From the NCBI RefSeq assembly GCF_900128925.1, contig NZ_FQUJ01000002.1, positions 406,856-470,855 of the forward strand: a stretch of 64,000 bases of DNA, in the 5' to 3' direction. Source of the stretch: Modicisalibacter ilicicola DSM 19980 (lineage in GTDB: Bacteria; Pseudomonadota; Gammaproteobacteria; Pseudomonadales; Halomonadaceae). Position numbers and translations under genes: made by a program. The notes under the pieces were generated by a model. The model worked only from the letters and a program-made list of their open reading frames with translations. It did no database searches and was not told where the DNA came from. Each line of letters starts with the position of its first letter. Within the stretch, counting starts at the first letter, position 1. This document shows, piece after piece, positions 1 through 10,398 of the stretch.

Positions 1-1236
1 ACCGGCGGGATCAGCGGTGACGAGGAAGGCATCGACGCCGCCATGGCGGAGCAGTCGCTGGTGGCCATCGACGAGGCAGACATCGTGCTGTTCATGGTCG
101 ATGCCCGGGCCGGGCTGAACGTCGCCGACGAAGCCATCGCCAACCACCTGCGGGTCAACCAGAAGAAGACCTGGCTGGTGGTCAACAAGACCGACGGCCT
201 GGAAGAGCACTCGGCGATGGCGGACTTCTGGACCCTGGGCCTGGGCGATCCCCAGCCCATCGCCGCAACCCAAGGCCGCAACGTCACGGCACTGATCGAC
301 AAGGTGCTGGCGCCGTTTCCCGAACGCGGGGAGGGCTATGCCACCCCTGCCGTGGACAAGGGGATTCGCATCGGCGTGATCGGACGCCCCAACGTCGGCA
401 AGTCGACCCTGGTCAATCGCCTGCTGGGCGAGGAGCGCGTGGTGGTCTTCGACGAGGCCGGCACGACCCGGGATGCCATCGAGATTCCCTTCGAGCGCCG
501 CGGTCGCCCCTATGTGCTGGTCGATACCGCCGGAGTGCGACGCCGCAAGAACGTCAGCGAAATCGCCGAGAAGTTCTCGATCATCAAGACCCTGGAGGCG
601 ATCAAGGAGTGCCACGTGGCGATCGTGGTGCTCGATGCCCGCAGCGGGCTGGTCGAGCAGGACCTGCACCTGCTCGACTACGTGCTGACATCGGGTCGCG
701 CCCTGGTGCTGGCCGTGAACAAGTGGGACGGCCTGGAAAGCGAGCAGCGCGAGAAGATGCGCGCCGACATCAAGCGCCGCCTGGGCTTCGCCGACTATGC
801 CGACCTGCATTTCATCTCGGCGCTGCACGGCACCGGCGTGGGCGATCTCTACCCGTCCATCGAGCGGGCCTTCAAGGCCGCCACCGCGCACTGGTCGACC
901 AACCGTCTGACCACCATCCTGCAGGACGCCGTCGGCGAACATCAGCCTCCCCTGGTGCACGGGCGGCGCATCAAGCTGCGCATGGCCCACCAGGGGGGCA
1001 GCAACCCGCCGATCATCGTCGTGCACGGCAACCAGACCGATGCCCTGCCGGAGGCCTACAAGCGCTACCTGACCAACACCTTCCGCAAGGTGCTGAAGAT
1101 TCGCGGCACACCGGTGCGCTTCGAGTTTCGCTCCGGCAGCAATCCCTTCGACAGCAATCCCGACGCCAGCGATCGGGAGAAGGCCAAGAAGCGGGAGCTG
1201 GCGAGGACCAAAGAGGCACGACGCAACCGCCGCTAG
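1..1236 (+). CDS. der: Ribosome biogenesis GTPase Der (EngA), 5' end missing
   Basis: Tandem GTPase needed for 50S subunit maturation. The frame is open from base 1 ([18 protein letters not shown]), so the start and the first P-loop lie upstream of the window. The remaining part of the first G domain carries the NKTD motif. The second G domain is complete, with P-loop [20 protein letters not shown] switch II and NKWD. A KH-like C-terminal domain follows (from about [11 protein letters not shown]) and ends in the basic tail expected for Der. About 411 residues are visible of a family length near 450-490. The next gene is convergent. Confidence 0.97.
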   Translation, partial: TGGISGDEEGIDAAMAEQSLVAIDEADIVLFMVDARAGLNVADEAIANHLRVNQKKTWLVVNKTDGLEEHSAMADFWTLGLGDPQPIAATQGRNVTALIDKVLAPFPERGEGYATPAVDKGIRIGVIGRPNVGKSTLVNRLLGEERVVVFDEAGTTRDAIEIPFERRGRPYVLVDTAGVRRRKNVSEIAEKFSIIKTLEAIKECHVAIVVLDARSGLVEQDLHLLDYVLTSGRALVLAVNKWDGLESEQREKMRADIKRRLGFADYADLHFISALHGTGVGDLYPSIERAFKAATAHWSTNRLTTILQDAVGEHQPPLVHGRRIKLRMAHQGGSNPPIIVVHGNQTDALPEAYKRYLTNTFRKVLKIRGTPVRFEFRSGSNPFDSNPDASDREKAKKRELARTKEARRNRR

Positions 1237-1269
1237 ATGCATTCCGCCAAACGAGATTATGGGGCGGCA

Positions 1270-2889
1270 TCAGTCCCGTTCTATCTTGACCACCCGGTTG
1301 CGCCCGCCTCGCTTCGCCCGGTACATCGCCAGATCGGCGGCGTCGAGCAGCATTTCGGTGGTATCCCGCGTGTTCATGCTGGCCACGCCGGCACTGAAGG
1401 TGGCGTGGAAGGTCTTGGGACCCGCCACGCACTCGAGTTCCTGGAAGTGCTGGCGCATGCGTTCGATGACCCGGTAGGCGTCTTCCAGCGTGCAACTGGG
1501 CAGCACGGCAACGAACTCCTCGCCGCCATAGCGGCCGACATGATCGACGCGCCGCAACCGCTGCTTGAGGAGGTTGGCCAGGCGCCGGATCACCTGATCC
1601 CCCACGGCGTGGCCATAGGTATCGTTGATCGACTTGAAGTGGTCGATATCGAGCATGGCCACGCAGACCGCGGCACCGCTGCGACGGGCGCGGGCGATTT
1701 CCACCTCGACCATCTCCTTGATGGCCGAATGCTTCATCAAGCCCGTCAGGCTATCCCGGTCCAGGGCGGCGCTGAGCTGTCGGGAGCGCTTGGCCCGGGC
1801 CAGCATCGCCGAGGAGAGCGCCTCGTCGCTGATGGGCTTGCACAGGAAATCGTCTCCGGCCTGGGCCAGGGCCAGGGCCTGCCGATGGGCATCGGTTTCC
1901 ACGGAGAGATAGATCAGCGGGACCCTGAGCCAGTCCTCGTCCAGGCGAATGACCCGGGCAAGCTCCGGGCCCGAGCAGCCGGGCATGTTGATGTCGATGA
2001 GCACCACGTCGGGCTGGAAGGTGTGCATGACCTCCAGCACCTGGGACGGGTCGGCCACGACCTGGGAGTCGATACCCGATGCCAGCAGAACCAGACGATA
2101 ATGCTCCGCGAGCTGCGCATCGTCATCGACGATCAGTACCCGGTAGGCTTCCTGTTCGGGCAGGTGCGTCAGATGGCGTATCCGCTGCTCCAGGGCCGGC
2201 ATGTCCAGGGGCGGCGTGAAGTACCCCTTCACCTCATGCCTGACCGCATCCAGGCGCCCCTGAAAGGTATCCTCGTCGCTCAGCAGCAGCAGCGTGGGGA
2301 GCTTCGACAGGCCCGCCAGGGCCTTGACCCAGCGTGACCGGGGCGATCCCGTTTCATCGATCAGCAGGATATCCGCGGACCACGGCCCCAGTTCGGCGGC
2401 CTCCTGCATCAGGAACCAGTGGCAGGCGTAGCCGAGCCCCTTGAGGGTGGTGACCAGGCTGCGCGACTGCTGATGATCGCCGAGTATCGCGATGCGCGCG
2501 CGACGACTGTCTGCTGCCAGCGGAGACGACGTCGATACCGCTCCCGCGGGAAGGGTATCGGCTTCCAGCTGGGCAAGACAGGCCCTGGCGCGCTCGAGCA
2601 GCGCCGCGAAGTCGTCGCTCGTCGGCGAGCGGCGTTCATCGAGCCATTCCTGAACCTGCAGCTCCATGCTGCGACAGCTGGCACCCAGCTGCGCGAAGCC
2701 GAAGGTCCCGGCGGAACCGGCGATGCGATGCAAGCCATGGCGCAGGGCTTCCAGCGTCGCCCGATCGCCTGTGGCGGCGTCTCCCGGAGGTTGCATATCG
2801 GCCAGCAGGGCCTTCAACTCGTTCTTCAGGCGCTCGACATACTGCCTTCTGAGCGTCTCCAGCTGCCAATCGATGTCGCTGTCATTCAT
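1270..2889 (-). CDS. HPt-REC-REC-GGDEF diguanylate cyclase response regulator
   Basis: A 539-residue signalling protein predicted to make cyclic di-GMP. Domains in order: a histidine phosphotransfer domain (about 1-110, His54 in LHRIAGSAGTFGF); a degenerate receiver (about 130-240) lacking a clear phospho-acceptor context; a canonical receiver (about 245-365, VLIVDDD, acceptor Asp in VLIDINMPG, Lys in CKPIS); and a GGDEF domain (about 375-535) with an intact GGEEF active site. An RxxD inhibitory I-site (RRVD) lies five residues before GGEEF, so product inhibition is likely. The start overlaps the end of the upstream receiver gene by 8 bp, so it is probably co-transcribed with that gene and the histidine kinase. 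Confidence 0.93.
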   Translation of the reverse strand: MNDSDIDWQLETLRRQYVERLKNELKALLADMQPPGDAATGDRATLEALRHGLHRIAGSAGTFGFAQLGASCRSMELQVQEWLDERRSPTSDDFAALLERARACLAQLEADTLPAGAVSTSSPLAADSRRARIAILGDHQQSRSLVTTLKGLGYACHWFLMQEAAELGPWSADILLIDETGSPRSRWVKALAGLSKLPTLLLLSDEDTFQGRLDAVRHEVKGYFTPPLDMPALEQRIRHLTHLPEQEAYRVLIVDDDAQLAEHYRLVLLASGIDSQVVADPSQVLEVMHTFQPDVVLIDINMPGCSGPELARVIRLDEDWLRVPLIYLSVETDAHRQALALAQAGDDFLCKPISDEALSSAMLARAKRSRQLSAALDRDSLTGLMKHSAIKEMVEVEIARARRSGAAVCVAMLDIDHFKSINDTYGHAVGDQVIRRLANLLKQRLRRVDHVGRYGGEEFVAVLPSCTLEDAYRVIERMRQHFQELECVAGPKTFHATFSAGVASMNTRDTTEMLLDAADLAMYRAKRGGRNRVVKIERD

Positions 2890-3268
2890 GCCGCGTTTCC
2901 CAGATATGGCGAATCTGCCCGGCCAGGGTCAGAGGGTCGAAGGGTTTGATCACCACATCGAGCGCACCGAGCGATCGATAGTGGGCCAGTTCCGCCGGCT
3001 GCACCCTGGCGGTCATGAAGACGACCGGGATGCGATCGGTTCGCGGGTCGTCCCGCAACCTCGCCAGGAGGGCGGGGCCATCGAGCTCCGGCATCATGAC
3101 ATCGAGCAGCATCAGGTCCGGGCACCAGGCGACGGCCTGGTCCAGGGCCTCATGCCCGCTGGCACAACTCATGACCTCGAGTTCGCCGACGACGCCTAGG
3201 GCGACGCTGACGACCTCCCGGATCGAAGGGTCATCCTCGACATGGAGGACGCGTCGCAGGGACGTCAT
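2882..3268 (-). CDS. Stand-alone response regulator receiver protein (CheY-like)
   Basis: A single receiver domain of 128 residues with no output domain. The acidic pocket is E11-D12-D13, the phospho-acceptor is Asp56 (LMLLDVMMP) and the conserved lysine is Lys108 (VIKPF). It lies between a histidine kinase and an HPt-REC-GGDEF protein, with coding overlaps on both sides (38 bp with the kinase, 8 bp with the GGDEF gene). This suggests a kinase to receiver to HPt to REC/GGDEF phosphorelay. No DNA-binding domain is present. Confidence 0.93.
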   Translation of the reverse strand: MTSLRRVLHVEDDPSIREVVSVALGVVGELEVMSCASGHEALDQAVAWCPDLMLLDVMMPELDGPALLARLRDDPRTDRIPVVFMTARVQPAELAHYRSLGALDVVIKPFDPLTLAGQIRHIWETRHE

Positions 3269-4502
3269 ATCCGTGCCTCATGCAGTGTCGTGAACAGAGG
3301 TCACAGCGCGAGAACTCGAAGGAGAAGCATGTCCCCTGGCCTTCTTCCGAGGTGAAGGAGAGGATGCCCCACATTCGCTCCACCAGCTCCCGGGTGATCG
3401 CCAATCCCAGCCCCGTCCCTCCCTTGTGCCGCGTCTTGGGCGTATTGGCCTGGGAGAACTTCTGGAAGATTCGCGAACGAAAGGCAGCGGGGATGCCGGG
3501 CCCCCGGTCGGAGACACTGACCCGGGCGCGATCCTCGACCGCCTCGACCCGCACCTCGACCCGCTCTCCGGGGGGCGAGAACTTGATGGCGTTGGACAAA
3601 AGGTTCGTCATGATCTGCCGGAAGCGGGTGGCATCGACGTTGATCGTTGCCTGGTCGAGCCGCGACACCAGGACGAGGCTCACCCGATGCTGCGCCGCGA
3701 AGGCACGGTTGGCGTCCAGGGACTCTTCGACCAGCGCCATGAGCGGTCGCTCCTGGAGATCGAAGGCCATCCTCCCCGCCCCGAGCTTGTCCATGTCGAG
3801 CAGGTCATCGAGCAGGTGGGCGAGTTGCCGGGCATTGTGATGAGCCATCGTCAGCATCTCCCGCGCCTGCTCGGGCAGTTCGCCCAGGGCACCACCGGCG
3901 GCGAGGCCCAGCACCCCATTGATGGAGGTAAGAGGAGTCCGCAGTTCGTGACTGACCGTGGAGACGAAGTCGCTCTTCATCTGCTCGATCTGCTTGCGTT
4001 CGGTGACATCATGAATGAACCCGTGCCACAGCACGCCGCCATCCGTCTCGCGTTCGGGTATCGCCTGCCCCTCGAGCCACACGACACGTCCATCGGAATG
4101 GTGCAGGCGGTATTCGCTGTGCCAGGGTGTCAGCGTCTCGGCGGAAACCTCGATGGAACGCAGGACCTCGGGCAGGTCATCCGGGTCGATCATGGCGAGG
4201 GCGCGGGTGGCATCCCGGCGAGCTTCTTCGGGAGAGAGTTCGTAGAGGGCGCGGATCGCCTCGCTGGCGTAGGGGAAGGTGTAATGGCCGTCCGGCGTGC
4301 GTCGAAACTGATAGATCAGCCCGGGTATCTGGGAGGCGATCTTGTGCAACCGCCGCGTCGGCTCATCGAATGCTTCCTGCGCCGCCGCCTGCCCATCGGG
4401 CAGCCCCTGCCGATGCGGTCGTTCGGCATCTGCCTGGGTGCGCTGTCTTGCTCGCCAGGGGTGCAATGTGAAAAAAAGCATCCCGAATCTCGGCATGGTC
4501 AT
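3231..4502 (-). CDS. PAS-domain sensor histidine kinase
   Basis: Cytosolic hybrid-free histidine kinase of about 423 residues. One PAS domain (about 55-170 counted from the longest frame, ending in HDVTERKQ) precedes a HisKA dimerisation domain with the phospho-accepting His in VSHELRTPLT, then an HATPase domain with N box TNLLSNAIKFS, G1 DRGPGIP and G2 GGTGLGLAI. No transmembrane segment is seen. The last 38 bp overlap the receiver gene. The start is uncertain: TTG 4511, ATG 4502 and ATG 4496 are all in frame, none with a good ribosome binding site; ATG 4502 is chosen. Confidence 0.9.
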   Translation of the reverse strand: MTMPRFGMLFFTLHPWRARQRTQADAERPHRQGLPDGQAAAQEAFDEPTRRLHKIASQIPGLIYQFRRTPDGHYTFPYASEAIRALYELSPEEARRDATRALAMIDPDDLPEVLRSIEVSAETLTPWHSEYRLHHSDGRVVWLEGQAIPERETDGGVLWHGFIHDVTERKQIEQMKSDFVSTVSHELRTPLTSINGVLGLAAGGALGELPEQAREMLTMAHHNARQLAHLLDDLLDMDKLGAGRMAFDLQERPLMALVEESLDANRAFAAQHRVSLVLVSRLDQATINVDATRFRQIMTNLLSNAIKFSPPGERVEVRVEAVEDRARVSVSDRGPGIPAAFRSRIFQKFSQANTPKTRHKGGTGLGLAITRELVERMWGILSFTSEEGQGTCFSFEFSRCDLCSRHCMRHGYDVPATRPPCRG

Positions 4503-4568
4503 GTGGTTCAATGATCTGTGTTAAACATGCGCGCCATGATGCCATGAAACCGGGGAGCGGACACTCCC

Positions 4569-5432
4569 TCACACCGCCTGCGACCGGGTACCCACCCACT
4601 GGCAGGCAAACTGCCAGGCGGCCCGTCCGCTTCTCACCCCGCGCAGCGTCGCGTAGCGCAGTGCCTCCGTGCGGGCGTCCTCGTCCCAGCGATCAGTTCC
4701 TGACAGGTGGGCGACCCAGTGTCGGCACGCCTGCAGATAGGTCTCCTGATCGAAGGCGTGGAAGGCCAGCCACAGCCCGAAGCGATCGGAGAGGGAAATC
4801 CTCTCCTCGACGGCATCGCCATGATGAAGCTCGTCGCCGACCAGATGGGTCTGGGCATTGTCGGACAGGGATTCGGGAAGCAGATGCCGCCGGTTGGATG
4901 TGGCGTAGAGCAGGACGTTCTCCGGCGGGCCGGTCAGGGTACCGTCGAGCACGCTCTTGAGCGCCTTGTAGGCATCGTCGCTGCCCTCGAAGGAGAGATC
5001 GTCGCAATAGACGATGAACCGCTGCGGCGTGTTGCGCAGGTGCTGCACCAGGGCAGGCAGCCCCACCAGGTCATGACGATCGACCTGGATGAGCCGTAAT
5101 CCGTCGTCCGCCAGGCTATTGAGCAACGCCCGTACCAGGGAAGACTTGCCGCTGCCCCGGGCGCCCCACAGAAGCGCGTGGTTGGCCGGCAGGCCTTGCA
5201 GGAAGGCCCGGGTGTTGGTGAGCAGTGCACGCTTCTGGCGCTCGATGCCGACCAGATCATCCAGGCGCACGGCATCACGAGGCACCACGGGCAGCAGATG
5301 CCCGCCGAACGGGTGACGCTGCCACAGGGCGGCGACGTCCCGGGACCACTCCAGCGTCGGCGGCCGGGCGGGCAGCCAGGCCTCGACTCGATCCAGCAGC
5401 AGATTGAGGCGTTGGGTCAGTTCGGCATCCAT
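4569..5432 (-). CDS. DUF815-family AAA ATPase
   Basis: ATP-binding protein of about 287 residues, a size typical of DUF815 proteins. The Walker A motif is GARGSGKSS and the Walker B-like segment is IVYCDDLSFEG. The family signature DDAYKALKSVLDG, which precedes the sensor region, is present. The role of the family is not established. ATG 5432 is preferred over TTG 5456 because a GAGGAG ribosome binding site lies about 10 bases before the ATG. It is divergent from the M48 protease gene. Confidence 0.9.
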   Translation of the reverse strand: MDAELTQRLNLLLDRVEAWLPARPPTLEWSRDVAALWQRHPFGGHLLPVVPRDAVRLDDLVGIERQKRALLTNTRAFLQGLPANHALLWGARGSGKSSLVRALLNSLADDGLRLIQVDRHDLVGLPALVQHLRNTPQRFIVYCDDLSFEGSDDAYKALKSVLDGTLTGPPENVLLYATSNRRHLLPESLSDNAQTHLVGDELHHGDAVEERISLSDRFGLWLAFHAFDQETYLQACRHWVAHLSGTDRWDEDARTEALRYATLRGVRSGRAAWQFACQWVGTRSQAV

Positions 5433-5545
5433 CGTGGCTTGGCTCCTCGTCGACAATGGTTGACCCCGCAGGGCATCCGGGTATCTTGAAGCTCAACACC
5501 CTCGTGGTCCAGACGGGCAACGCCCGGGAAATCAGGAGAGACAAC

Positions 5546-6340
5546 ATGCAATGGATCAAACGCGGCGCGCTGGGGGCGCTCATCGTCTCGCTCGTGGCAT
5601 GCAGCCAATCCCCTACCGGCCGCTCCCAGCTGACGCTGTTTTCCGATGAACAACTCAGCGAGATGGGCCAGAAGAGCTTCGCCCAGTACGAGAAGGAGCT
5701 CCCGGTCGCCCAGGGCCAGGTCGACCGCTATGTGCAGTGCGTGGCACAGGCAATCACCCGGGAGCTCGGTTCCGGCGGACAGTGGGAGGTCAAGGTCTTC
5801 GAGGACGAGTCCGCCAACGCCTTCGCCCTGCCCGGTGGCTATATCGGCGTGAACACCGGCCTGCTCGATGTCGCGAAGAACCAGGACCAGTTGGCGGCCG
5901 TGGTCGGTCACGAGATCGCCCACGTGCTGGCCAGCCATGCCAACGAGCGCGTCTCCCAGCAGGCAGCCACCCAGACCGGCCTCTCGGTCGTCCAGGCTGC
6001 CGCGGGACTCAACAGCGCCGGTGGCCAGCAATTGATGGGGCTGCTGGGCATGGGCGCCCAGTACGGCATCCTGATGCCCTTCTCGCGCAAGCAGGAAAGT
6101 GAAGCGGACGTGCTGGGTCTGAACCTGATGGCCCGGGCCGGGTTCGATCCGCGTACCAGCATCGCGCTGTGGCAGAACATGTCCGCCAACAGTCAGGGCC
6201 AGCCGCCGGTATGGATGTCGACCCACCCCAGCCACGGCCAGCGCATCGACAATCTTCAGGGGCAGATGGACGAGGCCATGCGCCTCTATCAGCAGGCCCA
6301 GGCCGCCGGCAAGACCCCCAGCTGCCAGAGACCGGGCTGA
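5546..6340 (+). CDS. M48-family metalloprotease, lipoprotein
   Basis: Zinc metallopeptidase of 264 residues of the periplasmic M48 type (LoiP/YcaL-like). The N-terminus is a signal peptide ending in a lipobox (IVSLVAC), so it should be anchored to a membrane by a lipidated cysteine. The zinc and catalytic motif HEIAH is visible (VVGHEIAHVLASH), and the third ligand is the Glu in the downstream ESEADVLG segment. The start at 5546 has AGGAG a few bases upstream; an earlier in-frame ATG at 5456 would bury the signal peptide. Likely role: quality control of envelope proteins. Confidence 0.93.
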   Translation: MQWIKRGALGALIVSLVACSQSPTGRSQLTLFSDEQLSEMGQKSFAQYEKELPVAQGQVDRYVQCVAQAITRELGSGGQWEVKVFEDESANAFALPGGYIGVNTGLLDVAKNQDQLAAVVGHEIAHVLASHANERVSQQAATQTGLSVVQAAAGLNSAGGQQLMGLLGMGAQYGILMPFSRKQESEADVLGLNLMARAGFDPRTSIALWQNMSANSQGQPPVWMSTHPSHGQRIDNLQGQMDEAMRLYQQAQAAGKTPSCQRPG

Positions 6341-6597
6341 TGGCGCGCTGGGGCGTGCTGCTGCTGATCGTGCCGGTTGTCGCCTTGATGGGCCTCTATT
6401 TCTGGGAACTGGGTGACATCCGCGAGTGCCAGCTTTCCGGTGGCCACTGGGATTACCTGGCGGCCACCTGTCGCGAGCAGCCCCAACCCTTCGTGCCGTT
6501 CATCGAGCGGCACACGCTAATGGTGAACGGCGGCATGCTGCTCGCGATGGCGGGCCTGGTGATGTGCGTGGTGGGACTCTACGTCAGGCGCCGTTAG
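6340..6597 (+). CDS. Small two-helix inner-membrane protein
   Basis: Hypothetical protein of 85 residues whose ATG overlaps the stop of the M48 protease gene (ATGA), indicating translational coupling. It has two hydrophobic segments (about 4-24 and 62-80) flanking a polar region with two cysteines (RECQLSGG and ATCREQ) that would lie on the periplasmic side. The C-terminus is basic (RRR), consistent with a cytoplasmic end. No family was recognised. Coupling suggests it assists or anchors the protease. Confidence 0.8.
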   Translation: MARWGVLLLIVPVVALMGLYFWELGDIRECQLSGGHWDYLAATCREQPQPFVPFIERHTLMVNGGMLLAMAGLVMCVVGLYVRRR

Positions 6598-6608
6598 GCG
6601 CGGCGCCT
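6586..6608. terminator. Convergent hairpin between small membrane protein gene and aroE
   Basis: A perfect 8-bp stem AGGCGCCG / CGGCGCCT with a 7-base loop spans the two converging stop codons. There is no long T-run on either strand, so termination efficiency is uncertain. Confidence 0.5.
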
Positions 6609-7419
6609 ATCTCTCCGGGCGCAGCCGCTTGCGCACGGCGGCGGTGTCCGGTCGCACGTTGCGCCACAGGAAGAAGGATTCCGCCGCCTGCTCCACGAGC
6701 ATGCCCAACCCGTCGGCGGTACGCGCCCCGTGCTCGCCGGACCAGGCCAGGAACGCCGTGGGTTCGTCGCCGTACATCATGTCGTAGGCGAGAGCGTCGT
6801 CGGCGAAGAGGTCATCGGGCAAGGGCGGTATCTCGCCGCCGAGACTGGCGCTGGTACCGTTGATGACCAGATCGAAGGTGCCCACCACTTCATCGAAGCC
6901 GCCCCCGGTGGTTTCCCCCAGGTCGAAAAACTCCCTGGCGAGTCGCCGTGCCTTCTCGGCGGTGCGGTTGGCGATCATCAGCGTCGCCGGCCGGGCCCCC
7001 AGCAATGGTTCGAGGATGCCACGCACCGCACCGCCCGCCCCCAGCACCAGGATGCGGGCCTTCTCCAGGGGCGCCGCCTGATACTGGAGATCGCGTACCA
7101 GCCCGATGCCGTCGGTGGTGTCGCCGCAGGTCTCGCCATTGTTGCCCAGCACCAGCGTATTCACCGCCCCGGCGCGCCGGGCACGCGGACTGAGCACGTC
7201 GCTCAGGCGGCAGGCCTCCTCCTTGAAGGGCACGGTCACGTTGGCCCCGCGCCCGCCGGACGCGATGAAGCGGTGCCAGGCCCCGGCAAAATCGTCCAGC
7301 GGCGCCTCGATGGCCTCGTAGGTCAGCGCCTGGCCGGTCTGCTCGGCAAAGGCCGCATGGATCTGCGGTGATCGTGAGTGGCCAATCGGATGGCCGAACA
7401 CGCAGTAGCGATCGCTCAT
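6607..7419 (-). CDS. aroE: Shikimate dehydrogenase (NADP+)
   Basis: Reduces 3-dehydroshikimate to shikimate in aromatic amino-acid synthesis. The 270 residues match AroE length. The substrate-binding motif [10 protein letters not shown] is at the N-terminus, the catalytic Lys is in NVTVPFKE, and the NADP glycine loop is LGAGGAVRG. An excellent ribosome binding site (AAAGGAGGAG) precedes the ATG. It is last in the dprA-tsaC-hemF-aroE order conserved in gammaproteobacteria. A palindromic repeat separates it from hemF. Confidence 0.97.
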   Translation of the reverse strand: MSDRYCVFGHPIGHSRSPQIHAAFAEQTGQALTYEAIEAPLDDFAGAWHRFIASGGRGANVTVPFKEEACRLSDVLSPRARRAGAVNTLVLGNNGETCGDTTDGIGLVRDLQYQAAPLEKARILVLGAGGAVRGILEPLLGARPATLMIANRTAEKARRLAREFFDLGETTGGGFDEVVGTFDLVINGTSASLGGEIPPLPDDLFADDALAYDMMYGDEPTAFLAWSGEHGARTADGLGMLVEQAAESFFLWRNVRPDTAAVRKRLRPER

Positions 7420-7438
7420 GGTTCTCCTCCTTTATTAC

Positions 7439-8693
<1,255 letters not shown>

Positions 8694-9248
8694 TTATTCG
8701 CGCAGGACCCCACCACTATGGAGGTCGCGGATGGTGCTGGGTCGAGCATAGCCGCCCAGGGGACCCTCGACCACCAGCACGGCGCCAGCGAAATGCTCGC
8801 GGACACTGGCACTGTCGAGCGCCGGTGGTTGCTGGGCGCGATTGGCCGAGGTGGACACGAGAGGGCCACCGAAGGCGGCACAGAGTTCGGCGACCACGGG
8901 GTGATCGCTGACCCGCAGGGCCACGCTGGCATGCTGGCCCCGCAGCAGGAACCGGGAGCGACCGTTGTCCGGCACCAGCCAGGTGACGGGTCCCGGCCAG
9001 CTGGCCGCCAGGCGTTCGCGATCGCTTGCGCCCAGGCCCGTCAGCCAGGGTTCCAGCTGGGCGATATCGCCGGCGATCAGGATCAGCCCCTTGGCCGGAT
9101 CGCGCTGCTTCAGGCGAATCAGCGTCTCCAGGGCCGCCTCGTTGTCCGGGTCGCACCCCAGCCCCCAGACCGCTTCGGTGGGGTAAGCGATTATTCCGCC
9201 TTCGCGCAGCGTGATGACGGCGGACTCCAGGGTCTGAGGATCGATCAT
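8694..9248 (-). CDS. tsaC: Threonylcarbamoyl-AMP synthase
   Basis: YrdC/Sua5-fold enzyme that makes threonylcarbamoyl-AMP for the t6A37 modification of ANN-decoding tRNAs. The 184 residues fit the short TsaC form. Hallmarks are GGIIAYPTEAVWGLGCD, the KQRDPAKGLI segment, SWPGPVTWL, SVALRVSDHP and PLVSTSANRA. ATG 9248 gives the expected N-terminus; the longer frame to 9407 has no family match. It lies between dprA and hemF, as in Pseudomonas and Escherichia. Confidence 0.96.
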   Translation of the reverse strand: MIDPQTLESAVITLREGGIIAYPTEAVWGLGCDPDNEAALETLIRLKQRDPAKGLILIAGDIAQLEPWLTGLGASDRERLAASWPGPVTWLVPDNGRSRFLLRGQHASVALRVSDHPVVAELCAAFGGPLVSTSANRAQQPPALDSASVREHFAGAVLVVEGPLGGYARPSTIRDLHSGGVLRE

Positions 9249-9312
9249 CGAAAGTGGGTTCGGCTCGCTGAATGGAGCGCGAATTCTAACATGCCCAGGG
9301 TCGCTCAAGAAC

Positions 9313-10398
9313 CTACCGGGGCTGACGTACCCAGCCGCCCGGCACCTGCGCCACCCAGCCATCGAGTTCGAGTTCCAGCAGGCGTTGCTGGCAATGGCCA
9401 AAATCATGCCCGCTCAGCTCGATCAGGACGTCGAGGGGCGTCGGAGAGTCGCTGAGCAGCACCAGCAGCGGGTCGTCGTTCTCGCGGGTTGCCGAGGAGG
9501 ACGCATCGCGGGCCACGGGAGCGGCCAGCCCCCAGTGTTCCAGTTCGGCCAGGATATCCTCCACGCCGGTCACCAGGGTCGCCCCCTGGCGCAGCAGGGC
9601 GAGACAACCGCGGGCCTGGGGGTTGTGGATCGAGCCAGGCAACGTGAATACCTCGCGATTCTGCTCCATGGCCAGGCGCGCGCTGATCAGCGACCCGCTC
9701 TTCTCCGCCGCCTCGACCACCAGCACACCGAGGGTCATGCCGGTGACGATGCGATTGCGTCGTGGAAAGAAGGCCGGGTTGGCACGCACGCCCGGGGCAT
9801 GTTCGCTGAGCAGCAACCCGCCGCCATCGAGCATGCGGCGATAGAGATCGCCATGCTGGGCGGGATAGACGACATCGACACCGCAACCGAGCACGCCGAT
9901 GCTGCGTCCCCCGGCGTCCAGGGCCGCACGATGGGCCCGGCCATCGATGCCCAGCGCCATGCCGCTGACCACGCAGAAGCCCCGCTCGGCGAGCTCGGTG
10001 GCAAAGCGCGCCGTGTTGCCCAGGCCCTCCCGGGTGGGGCGACGCGATCCCACGATGGCGATGCCGGGTGTTGCCAGCGCCTCGAGATCGCCCCTTGCCC
10101 AGAGCAGCGGCGGCGGATCGGGCAACGGATCGAGCAGTTGCGGCCAGCCGGGATGCGCCGGCGTCAACAGGTGATGCGCCGGGTGGGCCGTCTCCCAGCT
10201 CAGGGCTCGCTCCAGCGCCGCCTGAAGGGGACTGCGAGCGGGATGATCGAGCCACAGCCGCAGCGCATCCCGGGCGACCGGGGGGAGTAACGCCAGCCAG
10301 CCCAGGGGCCACTGCGGCTGGTGTTCACGCAGCGCTGCCAGGCGTCTCGGTCCGACACCGGGCAGCAGGGACAGCAACAGCCAGTCCGTTGTGGTCAT
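9313..10398 (-). CDS. dprA: DNA-processing protein DprA (Smf)
   Basis: Loads RecA onto incoming single-stranded DNA during natural transformation. 361 residues. An N-terminal helix-hairpin region (LLSLLPGVGPRRLAAL) is followed by the Rossmann-like DprA core with AIVGSRRPT, VVSGMALGIDGRAHRAAL, GVLGCGVDVVYP, and SEHAPGVRANPAFFPRRNRI. A C-terminal winged-helix-like domain (about 300-361) follows. Its ATG overlaps the end of the LysM-protein gene by 4 bp. Confidence 0.96.
   Translation of the reverse strand: MTTTDWLLLSLLPGVGPRRLAALREHQPQWPLGWLALLPPVARDALRLWLDHPARSPLQAALERALSWETAHPAHHLLTPAHPGWPQLLDPLPDPPPLLWARGDLEALATPGIAIVGSRRPTREGLGNTARFATELAERGFCVVSGMALGIDGRAHRAALDAGGRSIGVLGCGVDVVYPAQHGDLYRRMLDGGGLLLSEHAPGVRANPAFFPRRNRIVTGMTLGVLVVEAAEKSGSLISARLAMEQNREVFTLPGSIHNPQARGCLALLRQGATLVTGVEDILAELEHWGLAAPVARDASSSATRENDDPLLVLLSDSPTPLDVLIELSGHDFGHCQQRLLELELDGWVAQVPGGWVRQPR

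Noticed and set aside
2419-2949. Long plus-strand open frames opposite the GGDEF and kinase genes
   Set aside because: They mirror high-GC third positions of the minus-strand genes, lack ribosome binding sites and show no family features.
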